Assembly (NCBI GenBank): GCA_029255685.2
Contig: CM055313.2
Coordinates: 30,996,579 to 31,060,578 of the forward strand
Direction of reading: 5' to 3'
DNA: 64,000 nucleotides
Origin: Silene conica
Lineage: Eukaryota > Streptophyta > Magnoliopsida > Caryophyllales > Caryophyllaceae
Below, in pieces: positions 32,466 through 43,593 of the stretch (its first letter is position 1; the number at the start of each line of letters is the position of its first letter). The translations under genes were made by a program, and so were the position numbers. The notes under the pieces are model-generated. The model saw only the letters and a list, made by a program, of their open reading frames with translations. It searched no databases and was not told the DNA's origin.

Positions 32466-34717
32466 CTTCTTCTTTTTGCTCGTTTCTGTTTTTCTGAAGA
32501 CAATTTTCTGTTTTGTTAAGACTCTTTAGTTTGTTTTGCTTTAAGTCCTTTAGAACAATTTTTGTTTTTGTTGCTTAGTAGAGACAATTAGACTTGGTTC
32601 TGGATTTTTGCACATGTTTTGGGCGCATGTATAATGATTTTCAGGTTTGGGGAAGGTTAACTTGGTTAATACAAGTTAATCTCACGAAGAAGAAGGCTAC
32701 TGTATAGGAAACCAGGTCGACCGACCACCACTACCAGTCGGTCGACTAGACCCCTGCATTCCAGAAGCACTGTCAGACTGGCAACTGGTCGGTCGACCAG
32801 AGGTATGGGTCTATCGACCATCTCACCTGTACAGACCGATCATAACTTGCTTGGGAAGCGTGCAAATATCATAAGGGAGTTCCTTTCCCTTTTCTTTCGT
32901 TTATGCTTCTCCTTCTTCTTCTATTTCAAACCTGCAAATTCATTATTCATCACCCAAAACATGTTTAAACCCCGAAAAAGGTCTTTCTTGTTTGACTTTT
33001 TCAGGTACTTGGAGTGGCACTGCTGGCCATTGAAACCTCCTAGCTCACGCTGGTTTGGGGAGGTTTCTCATGCGCTTAAGAATCCGGTGAGTTCTTTCCA
33101 TTTTCCTTGGTTTTACCTTCTTGCATTTTTCCCTTAATTTTATGAAACCTTTGCTTAGGCTAATGCACAATTGGGACATTGTGCGGGTTGATTTGGGGAA
33201 TGGTTTCGTGTCACATGCATTGTTCCATTGCATTTTTTGTCACACGTTTATTGCATTTCTGTCTTGCATTGTTCCATTGTATTTTTGTCACACGTTTATT
33301 GCATTTCTGTCTTGCATTGTTCTTCTCTTTATTTTCCTTGCATATACAAGATCCAAACAATAGAAAAATTTCAAAAATTTCCAAAAAAATGCACGTTTAT
33401 TTTAGCATATAGGTCGAGTCGGAACGAGAGTATTTCAAGGATGATTTTGCTATCTTACATGTTTGTGCCTTTACCTTACCTTGTCAACTTGTTTTAGTAT
33501 GAGAGTCTTTTGCATATCTACGAGTTTTTGTTAACTTGTTATCTTGACACTTGACTTATACCTTGGCAACCTACTATACATTCTGAGTTTTTAGAGTTTA
33601 TTTCCTGGTTTCATTTTTAAACCAGTTGTCTAGGATGTGAGTAGTACTCCCCTTAGAACATGTTACATGAATATGCATAAACATGAACTTGAATTGCTAT
33701 ATACTTGTTTACTATCTCGTTTTGAGTCTTGGTACGTGCATTTGGGATCCATTTTCTCTTATTTACCCATAAGCTCTACATAGCCAAATTTGCATTTTTA
33801 TCCCCAAAACTACATTCTATACTTAGCATACCCGTCCAAGCTGGTTTGTGGTCCTTGATATTTTTTTGAGGCATCTTGGTTTGTATGCTATCTTAAGCAA
33901 AAAGAGGAAAGACAGAAAGAAAGAAAGAAATAAAGAAAGAAAGAAAGAAAGAAAGAAAGAAAAGAAAAAGAACAGAAAAATTCAGAAAGAAAGAAAGAAA
34001 AAACGAAAAATCAAAACATACAACAAAGTCAGTCGACCGACGCCTTCATAGGTCGGTCGACCAACTGACAGGGTCAGAATTCAAAATTCGTTCTGAAATC
34101 CCTTTCTTTTACATGTTATCACTCCCGTACTTCATTCAAAATTATTGGGAGTCCATTCTTTTATATAATGTGAGAGTTGTGCTACAAAAGAGCACTTTCT
34201 TAATGTCAAAAGTCGTGAAATATGTTGTTGGGAACCGGTTTTACTAGCTTGGCTACTAACCTCACATATCCAAAAACATCTTAACCTCTTTTTACCTTTC
34301 ACCTCACATATCTTTCATTACCTCAAATTGCATGTACCCAAGTCACTTGATGAGTATACGTATGCATAGTTGTGGAATTCTTGTTCATGTTAGATTGCAG
34401 GCATGTTTTCATGGGTCGAAGTTAGGTGAGTGTCTCTACAATATACTTCTTTCTATCTTTTACATATATTCACCCTTTGCTTCATGAGTGTCTCGAGCGT
34501 ACCGCGAGAGTCCATGGTATAAAGTCTCAATAGTCTTTAATTTTGCAAGTTTGACGACCCCATAACTCGTTTGCATTGATTTGAATACTTTCTCATTTTG
34601 TACTTGGCGTTGGTTTAGGCTTACATATAAATTTCGCTCTGAGATTGAAATCGTTCAATTAGTTAAGATCGAGTCTATTTCTTGCTTGAGGGCAAGCAAG
34701 GTTTGGTTTGGGGAATT
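32466..34717 (+). other. W 3' untranslated region with motif pairs, GA-rich microsatellite and polypurine tract
   Basis: It is non-coding and homologous to the V 3' region in opposite orientation. Motif pairs start at 32715/32736 and 32787/32808 (0/21/72/93) and at 34031/34051 (20 bp). A GAAA-type microsatellite spans about 33905-34010. The purine tract GGTTTGGGGAATT ends at 34717. Confidence 0.8.
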
Positions 34718-36270
34718 TGATGCGTCTCTATTTTATGATGTTTTACATCTATTTTTATACGCATTTTGTCGCTCATTTACTATGTTTTAGCCTTTATTTC
34801 CCAACAATTGTCTACTTTCGTATTTTTATGCTCTTTTGCAGAATTATGCGGAAAAGGGGCGATTTTATACCAAATTTCTACCCTCGGTATTTTGCATAGC
34901 CAAGGAACGAGGAAAGTCAACTCGAAGCGCGAACCAATTACCAAGAAGTCAAACCGAGAAGAAATCAAGGCTGACCTACAGGAATTTTGGTCGACCGACC
35001 TACTACCCTGGTCGGTCGACCAGGGGACTGTTATAAAAAAAGATCAGAAGTCCACCAAGCCCGACAAGAGGTCGACCGACCTACTACCTAAGTCGGTCGA
35101 CCACAGCACAGAACCAGAAAATTCCGCAAAGCCCATTCAAGTGATTAGGTCATTAGGAAACTCTTTATTTCCGCCTATTTAAGCTAATCTCGGGATTAGG
35201 GTTGAATATCTAATTATCTACCAAGTTCTCTATCTAGTTTTTAGTTTTAATCTTTCAATTATCATCAAACACTTTTCTTTAGTTTTATTCATTATAATCA
35301 TCAATCTTTCCGCAACATTCAATAAAGTTTGTTCTTTTCTGCCTTAATCCTTCTTTCCGGTAATTCTCTTCTTAGTTTCAGTTTCATATTGTTATTTTAG
35401 AATTGCTTGCATCCGGTTTAAGATAGAATCCCAAAGACTTTATTATTATTGCATGCATAGATTAATGATCACCATGAATTCCGTTTTTATTAATGTTATT
35501 ATTGTTATTTCAGTTTCTATGAGTAGCTAAATTCCATATGTTAGGATGTAGGGAGTAAACAACGTAGATGGTGCAAATTCCGAGACCAATTGTAGCAGCG
35601 CCTTGGTCGGCCGACCGGATTAGCTGGTCGGTCGACTGAGGTGTTGGTCGGTCGACTGGACTAGATGGTCGGTCGACCAACGCGTGTATGTTTTCAGACC
35701 GTTTTTCTTCGTCGACTATAATAACCTACAATGAGACTGAAAGGAGACTTGTAGGATGTTAGTAATGACCTACCCAAGATTGAGAGATACGGGAAGGCAT
35801 TGGTTTACACTTTAAGACGGCTAGGTTACTTAAGACTGAAAGGTATGTGACCTAGAATTTAGGAATCACCCTTATTGTGGACACCCAAGAATTTTGAGAC
35901 CTAGGAACTAATAGCATAGGCCGAAAGGAGCTATTAGGTACCACAGACCGAAAGGATACGTTACACCCCTTACGCGACTGCAATACATGTTGACTTAAGA
36001 TTTACACCATCGTAGCTATTTACTACCCGAACATCCTAGCATCCTTTTTACTATAGTTTTATCTCATTCTTTTTTACTTGTTTTATTTTATATTTAATTC
36101 TAGACTTAGTGACAATCAAAATAAACCCCCACTTTTGTTACCCTAAAACATTGACATCAAAACAATAAACATTCCCCACCTCTCTGTGGTTCGACCCTGA
36201 CTTTCACTATCTATAGTTAAAGTTTAGGAATTATAAATTTTATCTTTGATACCCTCAACGACGGGTATCA
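34718..36270 (+). repeat. W 3' LTR
   Basis: It is the partner of 21641-23198. Motif pairs start at 34989/35010, 35070/35091, 35605/35626 and 35646/35667. Confidence 0.92.
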
Positions 36271-37158
36271 ACTCTGGACCCGACATTTGTTTGTAGTGGG
36301 ATATGTGTTAAGTTCACCTCTGGACCCATTAATTTTGTTTGTAGTGGGATATGTGCTAAGCTCACCTCTGGGCCCAATACTTGTGTCTGGTAGTGGCATA
36401 TGTGTTAAGCTTACCTCTGGACCCATTACTTTAGTTTGTTGTGTCTGGTTATGCCTTAAGTTGGTCGCTAAACCAGATATTGTGTTATGATTTGATAGTG
36501 TGGTATTGGGATATGCCTTAAGTTGGCCTCTGAGCCCTTTACTTGTTGATAAGAGTGTCTGGTTATGCCTTGAGTGTTGGCCGCTGAACCAGTCATTGAG
36601 ATGAGAATTGGATTTCTATACTTTGTTAGTATGTTATCTTGAGACTTTAATATGTTAAGTATCGCATGATGTTTGAAAGTATAGCTATCACATGATGATC
36701 TGTTGATTTATATGTCTCTTGTGATTTGTTATTGTATCTGAACATGTTTGCTTGTATATAATCCATATATGCCTGCTTACGTGTTTTCTGACAAAAAGTG
36801 AGGGGGAGAACCTCGAGTTACTCCCCAGTGACTATGGCGTACATGTTTCATTTATGTAGGTTGGTGCTAATATGGGGATTCGACTGAGAGCTAGCGAGCG
36901 ATGTTGCACATCCACATGACTAGACTTCTATATCATTTAGCTAGTTGTGTTTATTTACTATTGGATATTTGTGGGATGTACCATCCCCGTTTGACTTGTT
37001 GTATCTTGATTTAAATAATTATTTTAGTTTCAATTTCCATATTTAGTTTTATTTTTAAAATCACCTCGAATTGTATAGTTCATGTCAAAAAGTTTTAATT
37101 CCGCGCATTTTTCCGCATGCTGCTTTGTTTATATTTATATTTTGCGAGGGGTTTTACA
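36271..37158 (+). repeat. LTR Y-plus, right part
   Basis: It continues the degenerate array (TATGCCTTAAGTTGGCC cores near 36440-36590) and ends GGGGTTTTACA, as does Y-minus on the minus strand (37366). The bases after it start CAATC, in Z. Confidence 0.75.
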
Positions 37159-37365
37159 CAATCGATATAACATACCTAGATCGAAAGATTGGTAGGGGAG
37201 TCTAGGGCGATTTGAGACCGAAAGGAGATAAAGGCTACCCACCTTATCAAAGATTTGACTGACCTAGTATTTTCGTATCACATGAACTACCGCGGCGACC
37301 TGATTCCTGGCATATTCCCCTGTTAATCGTTTAAACTCAATTTTATAATCCTTCTTGCCCTTTTA
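37159..37365 (+). repeat. LTR Z fragment, left piece
   Basis: It contains ACCTAGATCGAAAGATTGG and GACCGAAAGGAGATAA, resembling internal parts of Athila-like LTRs here. It ends with TTTTA, the left target copy of Y-minus. It continues at 61889. Confidence 0.55.
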
Positions 37366-38608
37366 TGTAAAACCCCTCGTCGCAGCGGAAATAAAACATA
37401 CAAACATGCCAAAATTTAAGCGGAATTTAAACTTTAACATGCATAAAAACGAGGTGAATTAAAAATAAAACTGAAACAACTGATATAAACAAACATAGAT
37501 AAGTATAAGTACTGAAAGTAAAATATATACAAACAACCTGGGATGGCACATCCCTACAGGCACTCAAAAACTGGAATGTAATCTAGAGTCTAGCTAACGT
37601 AAAAGTGTAAGTCAATCGATGAACAAGGATCATCGCTCTCTAGCTTCATGCAACCCTCTGCCAACCATCCTGTCATGTACCTACATACATGTAAACATGT
37701 ACGCCACAATCAGTGGGGAGTGACTAGAGTTATCCTAGCCACCTTTTGTAACGTCACGTAACACAGAAATACACAACATACTCCAACATATATAAACATG
37801 TGAAGCACATAAATCTCAATGTCTGAAACTCATATCATCATGCAAATACTATGCAAGGCTCTCAACCAACTTCGAAAACTATTTGGAAGGAGAGCCGGTT
37901 TTCCTTCCGGTTGTCCGGCCGGGGGGTCTTTCAATCCAAACCATTTACGAAACTAGCCGAAGAGTCATCCAATGCCTTGGATGAACAGTTCAAAAATCAA
38001 CACTCTATCTATCACAATCAATCAGCAAGTATAAAGGTTCAGCGGTCAACTCAAGACATAACCTGGATACTCATTTACTTTCACAAACAAAGACTCAGCG
38101 GCGAACTTAAGGCATACACCTTGCTAAACAACAAGACACTAGACTCAGAGGCCAACCTAAGGCATAGACTAGCATCCAAATTCACAATCACAAGTAAGGA
38201 ACTCAGAGGCCAGCTTAAGGCATACTCTAGCATCAACAACTGTACTCCAGGCAAGGCATCAACACCCTAGCTACCCCGTTGTACAACTGCTCTACTCTTT
38301 AGACTCAGAGGCCAGCTTAAGGCATAGACTGACGCGATCACATAATAACATGTCTAAGCTCAGAGGCCAACTTAAGGCATATCTCAGACACGATAGGAAA
38401 AACACATATAGGGCTCATAGGCCAACTTAAGGCATATCCCCATATATGGCAACTAGTTCACATATTAAGCTCAGAGGCCAACTTAAGACATACCTTAATA
38501 CGCATCAATACATCAGTATATATATCGTACTCTCATGGTCCCAACTCAGACATATTCCGATATATACTACAACCATAACCTTAGTCCTAGTCTTTCTAGA
38601 CCTCTAAC

Positions 38609-39561
38609 TGTTGGAGCTAGTGTCCTCAACAGTTAGTGCGACAATACGTATAAATCTCTTAAAGGAACACAGGGTATACTTTGTATTTTAGCCAGTTGAT
38701 TCACGTTTATCAATAACGGCTGGCTTGCTAGAAAGTTTGACGTTATTGTCATACAGATGGCGGTAATCAACGGGTTCCTAAGAGTCACACCTAAAGGATG
38801 GAATCTGAGAGATATGATTAGATGAAAATGTAATCATATTGATACCCTATATGACTAAACGGTTAGTCAATGTAATGATGACATAAATTATTTAATACAG
38901 ATTAAATAATATTAGCTAAGACGAATTAAAATGTTAATTCGTAATTAAATATAAAATGTTATATTTAATTATGTGTAATGAAATTATTTAATAAAGATTA
39001 AAATGATTGAATTAAATATAAAAGGTTATATTTAATTAGTGGATTATAAATATAAGATATTTATAAGATAAAACATTACACAAGAGAGAGATATAACCGA
39101 TTCTATAAAGATAGAATTTCGGTCTGAGCAATTATGAAGTTGTTCAGTTGTTATGAAGTGTTGTAGGTAGAACCAAATACTGATTTGGGGAATCCTAGTT
39201 GATGTCTAATAGCAAGGTTGTTTGCTGCTATAAATAGGACATTCATTCTGCACTTAAAGAACACGAGTTACACGACATACATACTCCCTCTCTCTCTCTC
39301 TAGCTTTCATCTTACACAAAATTAAAGGTAATTTTGCAGTTTCTAGCTCTAGAAGAGGTATTTCTTGGAACATCTTGGGTGCAACGATTAGGAGGATATC
39401 TGTTTTGATAACTGATCTTAGGCCTTTGCAAGGACAGAAGGTTAATTCTTGATCCCAATCTTTGTATCTTGTTTTTCGTTTATGACTATAAATCATACAT
39501 TATAAATTTGTTATAATCCTGCATATAAAGAATTGGGATTATATACAGATATTTTCCCACA
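38609..39561 (+). repeat. Copia-2 5' LTR with TATA box
   Basis: A TATAAATAG box at 39229-39237 is the likely promoter. A CT microsatellite follows near 39285. The partner is 59356-60304. Confidence 0.92.
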
Positions 39562-39563
39562 AG

Positions 39564-39577
39564 TGGTATCAGAGCCT
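39564..39577 (+). other. Copia-2 primer-binding site (initiator Met tRNA)
   Basis: TGGTATCAGAGCCT starts two bases after the LTR. Confidence 0.94.
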
Positions 39578-40065
39578 ATGACTTATAAATTTTATTTTTG
39601 TATCATTTTCATAAACGTTTTGAGAAAATTGAAGAAAAAGAAAAAAAAAATTTGGTCGTGTATTTTAATTTTAGCCGAGACAATTTTTTGTTCGTCGTCT
39701 TCCTTCTTGATTTATTGTTGTTGTTGTCTTAAACAGTTAAAATAACAAAATAATAAATTTGTAGATGTTTTAAATTAATAAGGATTGATTTATAACGTAA
39801 AAGGAAATCGTCTCACATGTTCTTGAATGATATAATTTGCTAAATAAATCGATTCCACTATAATCTTGATATTCGTCGTTAATTTGAATCTTTAAGATTA
39901 CAACATTATCTAATAAATATTATAATTTTGAAGGTTATCGATCCCGTATTTAGCACCCCGACATTAGTTATTCAAGTTCATGAGTTTTAAAAAAGAAAAA
40001 GAAAAAAAAAGGGTGAATTTCGAAAATCAGGTTGTAGGTATGATTTTACAACTTTCTTTCTTCCC

Positions 40066-40370
40066 GACGCTTTGTTCCCGACGCTTTTCTGGGTTATTTC
40101 GACGCTTTGTGCTTTTTCAGCGCTTTTCTGGATTTCTTTGCGACACTTTGTGTAGTTTTCAGCGTTTTTGGTCATGTTCTGGGCTTACAACTTTTATAAA
40201 AGCGTCACAACAACAGCAATTTTAAAAAGCGTCGCCAGTTTCTGTTGTCTTTTAGCCGCGGTTTCCCCTCTATTTTCGACGCTTTGCTCAAGTTTCAGCG
40301 CTTTTTGGAAGCGCCGGAAATCAGTTTCCAGCCTTCTTTTTGTTTTGGGCTGTTTGTTTGCAACGCTTTA
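40066..40370 (+). repeat. Leader array of GACGCTTT / AGCGCTTT-like motifs in Copia-2
   Basis: Copies start near 40066, 40080, 40101, 40119, 40142 and 40161, and again near 40278 and 40297. Inverted copies (AAAGCGTC) lie near 40199 and 40226. Many spacings are 19-23 bp. The array lies in the same leader position where Copia-1 carries its GGTCGGTCGACC pairs. Small frames here have no domain. Confidence 0.65.
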
Positions 40371-41209
40371 AAGTTTTTTTTGTTTTTCTTTCTCGGTTTG
40401 TCTCGGCTAAATCATTATACTTCAAGGGCTGTTTTCTTTTAAATTTTTTTTATACATTATAAAGATAATGTGTAATTTTTGGATGAAAAAGTTCACTAAG
40501 TTTTGATACCTAAATTATTTTAAAACGGTTTAAAATAATGTTGGATTAATCATATTATACGATAATATGAATATGTTTGTTTGATTAAATTATGAGAATA
40601 AGTACGGAATTATCACATAATTTTAATCAATAAATGGTGGTTTGGGTAAATTACTCTACATAATTACGGAATTATGTCTTGAAAGATTAATTTAATTAGT
40701 ATGATGCATTCTATATATTATATTGTGGAATGAATGAATGGATTTATTTACGCTTTTACAATCAGTTGTATCTTGTAATACTTAGTGTGGCCTTAGTAAA
40801 TTATGTTTTCGTAATGAAGGAAACATAATTTGTGATGTATTTATGAGATCTCGGATCTCCCTTGTGTAATATTTTTTTTACGTGTTTGGGAATTAGAATG
40901 TAATAATAGGATTTTATTATGTAATTCTTCAAATGTAAATAAGAAGACCAAGACGGAGATCGGATTGCTCACTCCCACTACATCACCAAGAAGGAACATC
41001 AAGACAAGACAAGCTTCCAGGGTCCATTGCTGAATGGATTCCAAATTGTATTTTTGTTCTTTTTGGTAGGATAGGTCACACTAGGACTTGCTTTATTTTC
41101 GTTTTGTTTTTCATTCACATGTTTGTTTTGCATCATTTTTCCGCCTAAACCAAACCACCTGAATTGCATGAAAATTGACTCATATAGTGTGTATGCTAGT
41201 CTGTGTCGA
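40371..41209 (+). other. Copia-2 untranslated leader, middle part
   Basis: AT-rich family sequence alignable to the Copia-1 leader; no gene. It ends with GTCGA at 41205-41209, the left target copy of the nested element. Confidence 0.8.
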
Positions 41210-43578
41210 TGTAATACCTCAAAAATCTAGCCTCGACAATTAAGTTATTTTGATATCGATAGTTGTTTTGTGAGTTAAGCAACTATGTTGTCACGGGGGT
41301 TCGATCCCTAGACCATTAGGCATAATAGCTATATTAGCATGTGGGTTGTATGTTGTTATGAGGGATCGATCCTTGGACCAATAGCAAATCGACTTAGGCC
41401 TCGTTATGCGTTCACCACCCAAGCCCACGACTCAATTGAGAAACACAAACCCTAGTGTAATGACCTCCTGCCGTCACTTGTATACTCCTTCCCTAGACCT
41501 ATGCTTACCCTAATTTCCATTCAAACACCTCATACACTTAGTCGGCACATCAAAGAAGGGAAGGAGACTGAGCACGGTGGTCGTGGGTGAGGGCAAGGTG
41601 GTTCGAATTGGCTGGAAAATCTGGTATGTCTCACACACTGCCTATTCCTGTGTTAACCTGTGGTTTGTGTCACATAAAGAATCGTTTATGAAAGCACTAA
41701 TCCTTAGTCTTTTTGCATGATTTTATAGTGTGTCATGTGGTGAATATACATAGATTGATCAATGGTGGTCGTGGTTATTAGGACGGTTGCGAGAGGTGGT
41801 TTTTACGGGTCTGTTTGGTTGTTGGGTTTGGGTTTTGTAAGCAATTCGCGACTGCTGTGTGTTTGGCGTTTATGTTTGGGTCTGGGTTATGTTTATTTGA
41901 TACGGGTCTCGGGTCAGGAAGTCAGGTGGTGGTTAGGAGTGCCAGAGAGGGTGGTCATGGTGGTCAATGGTGGTTGGGTGTGGTGGAATCAGGGTGGTGT
42001 TATGGGTCTGTTCAACACGTTCATATTAGGAGTCAGGGGTGGTTTTGTGTTGTCAAGTCAGGAAGGTGGTTTGGGGGTGGTGCTACTGACGACTCGGGGG
42101 AGGTCTAAGCATTGACACCACCGTGGTCTAAGAGTGGCTTGTCGGAGGTGTAGATTGGTGGGAATCGTGGGTGGTGCTAGGGGTGTGGCTGGGGTTCGAT
42201 GGTGGTCTGTTTTCAGACTCTCTGGAACTCGGGCGAGTGTCAGGTCTGGGTTTAGGGGTGCTGGTTGGAGTCGACAGGGGGTGTCGTGTAGTGGGGGAGT
42301 GTTGTGGTGGTAGTTGGTGGTCGGTGGTGTTGGGGTCTGGTGCTGGCTGGTGGTCGAAAGGGTGGTAGGCGGTAATGAAGGGAGGTTGAAGTCGGGTATG
42401 GGGGCTGGTGGTTTCGGGTCCTTTTAAGTTACCTTTATGATTTTAATTGTTATTATTATTATTATACTTATTGTTATTATTATTATTGATATGATTTCAT
42501 TAGTGGGTCTTATTTTTATTGTTACTAATCTTTAATAAGTCGGCTTTTCACTATTTCAACGTGATGCTTTATCGGATAATTGAAGGATATGAGTCGGGAA
42601 ACCAATTATTTGGGGAAGTTTCTATTTATGGAAACTTCCATTAATAAAGGGTTTCTATTTTTGGAAACTTTCCATTTATGGAAGGTTTCTAATTATAGTA
42701 AGTATAGGTTGTTATGGGGTTTCGGGAAGGATGTTAATTCGTTACATATACGTGTTAGGTAGCAAGTTTTCGTGTGGAACACTTCTAACGAGCTTGGACG
42801 TACCTACAATTCTGCTATTCGAGGTAGGGGAAATACTGGTATATGACGAAGCGTAAACTGTTCTTATTTGTTTTAAGCATGTTTGTGATATAATACCATG
42901 TGATCGCATATAGTGTTATCTATATTATTTTGTGATATAATACGATGTGAACATAAAGGGTCTGTGATTGGTGCGGAGATAAAGGGTCTGTGTTTGGTGC
43001 GGAGATAAAGGGTCTGTGTTTGGTGCGGAGATAAAGGGTCTGTGATATGGTGTGGAGTATATTGGGTCTTGTGATCGGTGCGGAGTTTATTTGGTGTTGG
43101 ATCGGTGCGGAGTATATTTGGCGTTGGATCGGTGCGGAGTTTATTTGGTGTTGGATCGGTGCGGAGTATATTTGGCGTTGGATCGGTGCGGAGTATTTTA
43201 TATTGTTGTCTTATTTATCTTTCTACTCAACCTCGCGGTTGACCCTGTTTATCCGTGTACACCTACGATGATCCGGAATGGGGAGTAGATTTTACAGGTC
43301 AGTGACAGATGGACCAGGAGCTTGGGCATGGAGAGAGACATGGCATGGACCTACTTAGAGTTAGATCACATTTAGATATCGTCAGTTGTACTTTCATTTT
43401 ATCAAGTTTGGAACTCGTAGTTGTTTTAATACCAAGTTCAAATTTAATCAGTATTTATATAAATTACCTTTGGTTTGTTTACCTTGCTATTCACTACCTC
43501 GGATATTCCGGGATGGTAACAGTCCTATTTATTTGAGAATGTCTTGCTAAAGGCTCTTAAATAAATGGGGGTGTTACA
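41210..43578 (+). repeat. 5' LTR of the non-autonomous element
   Basis: It contains two adjacent tandem arrays at about 42954-43196: units of 27 bp with GGTGCGGAGATAAAGGGTC, then units of about 30 bp with GGATCGGTGCGGAG. Short frames within are shared by both LTRs and are not genes. Confidence 0.93.
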
Positions 43579-43581
43579 AAG

Positions 43582-43593
43582 TGGTATCAGAGC
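43582..43593 (+). other. Primer-binding site of the non-autonomous element
   Basis: TGGTATCAGAGC starts four bases after the LTR, as in the chromovirus. The following bases up to CAGGCCTAAAC also match. Confidence 0.92.

Larger units (their letters stand above)
21641..36270 (+). mobile_element. Element W, non-autonomous Athila-like retrotransposon, split by V
   Basis: LTRs of 1558 and 1553 bp start TGATGCGT and end GGTATCA. A tRNA-Asp-like primer site follows the 5' LTR, and a purine tract precedes the 3' LTR. Without V the internal region is about 3.3 kb and holds only one decayed reading frame of unknown function, with no protease, RT or integrase. The LTRs differ by a few percent by eye. 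No 5-bp target duplication is found: the left flank ends CGTGG and the right starts ACTCT, yet both flanks carry the same stretch of about 28 bp. Its movement would need proteins from a relative. Confidence 0.88.

Noticed and set aside
33905-34010. A lysine/glutamate-rich frame through GAAA repeats
   Set aside because: Translation of a microsatellite in the W 3' region.
37851-38270. A 139-codon frame in Y-minus
   Set aside because: It lies within the degenerate tandem array of a solo LTR, interrupted in copies, with no recognisable domain.
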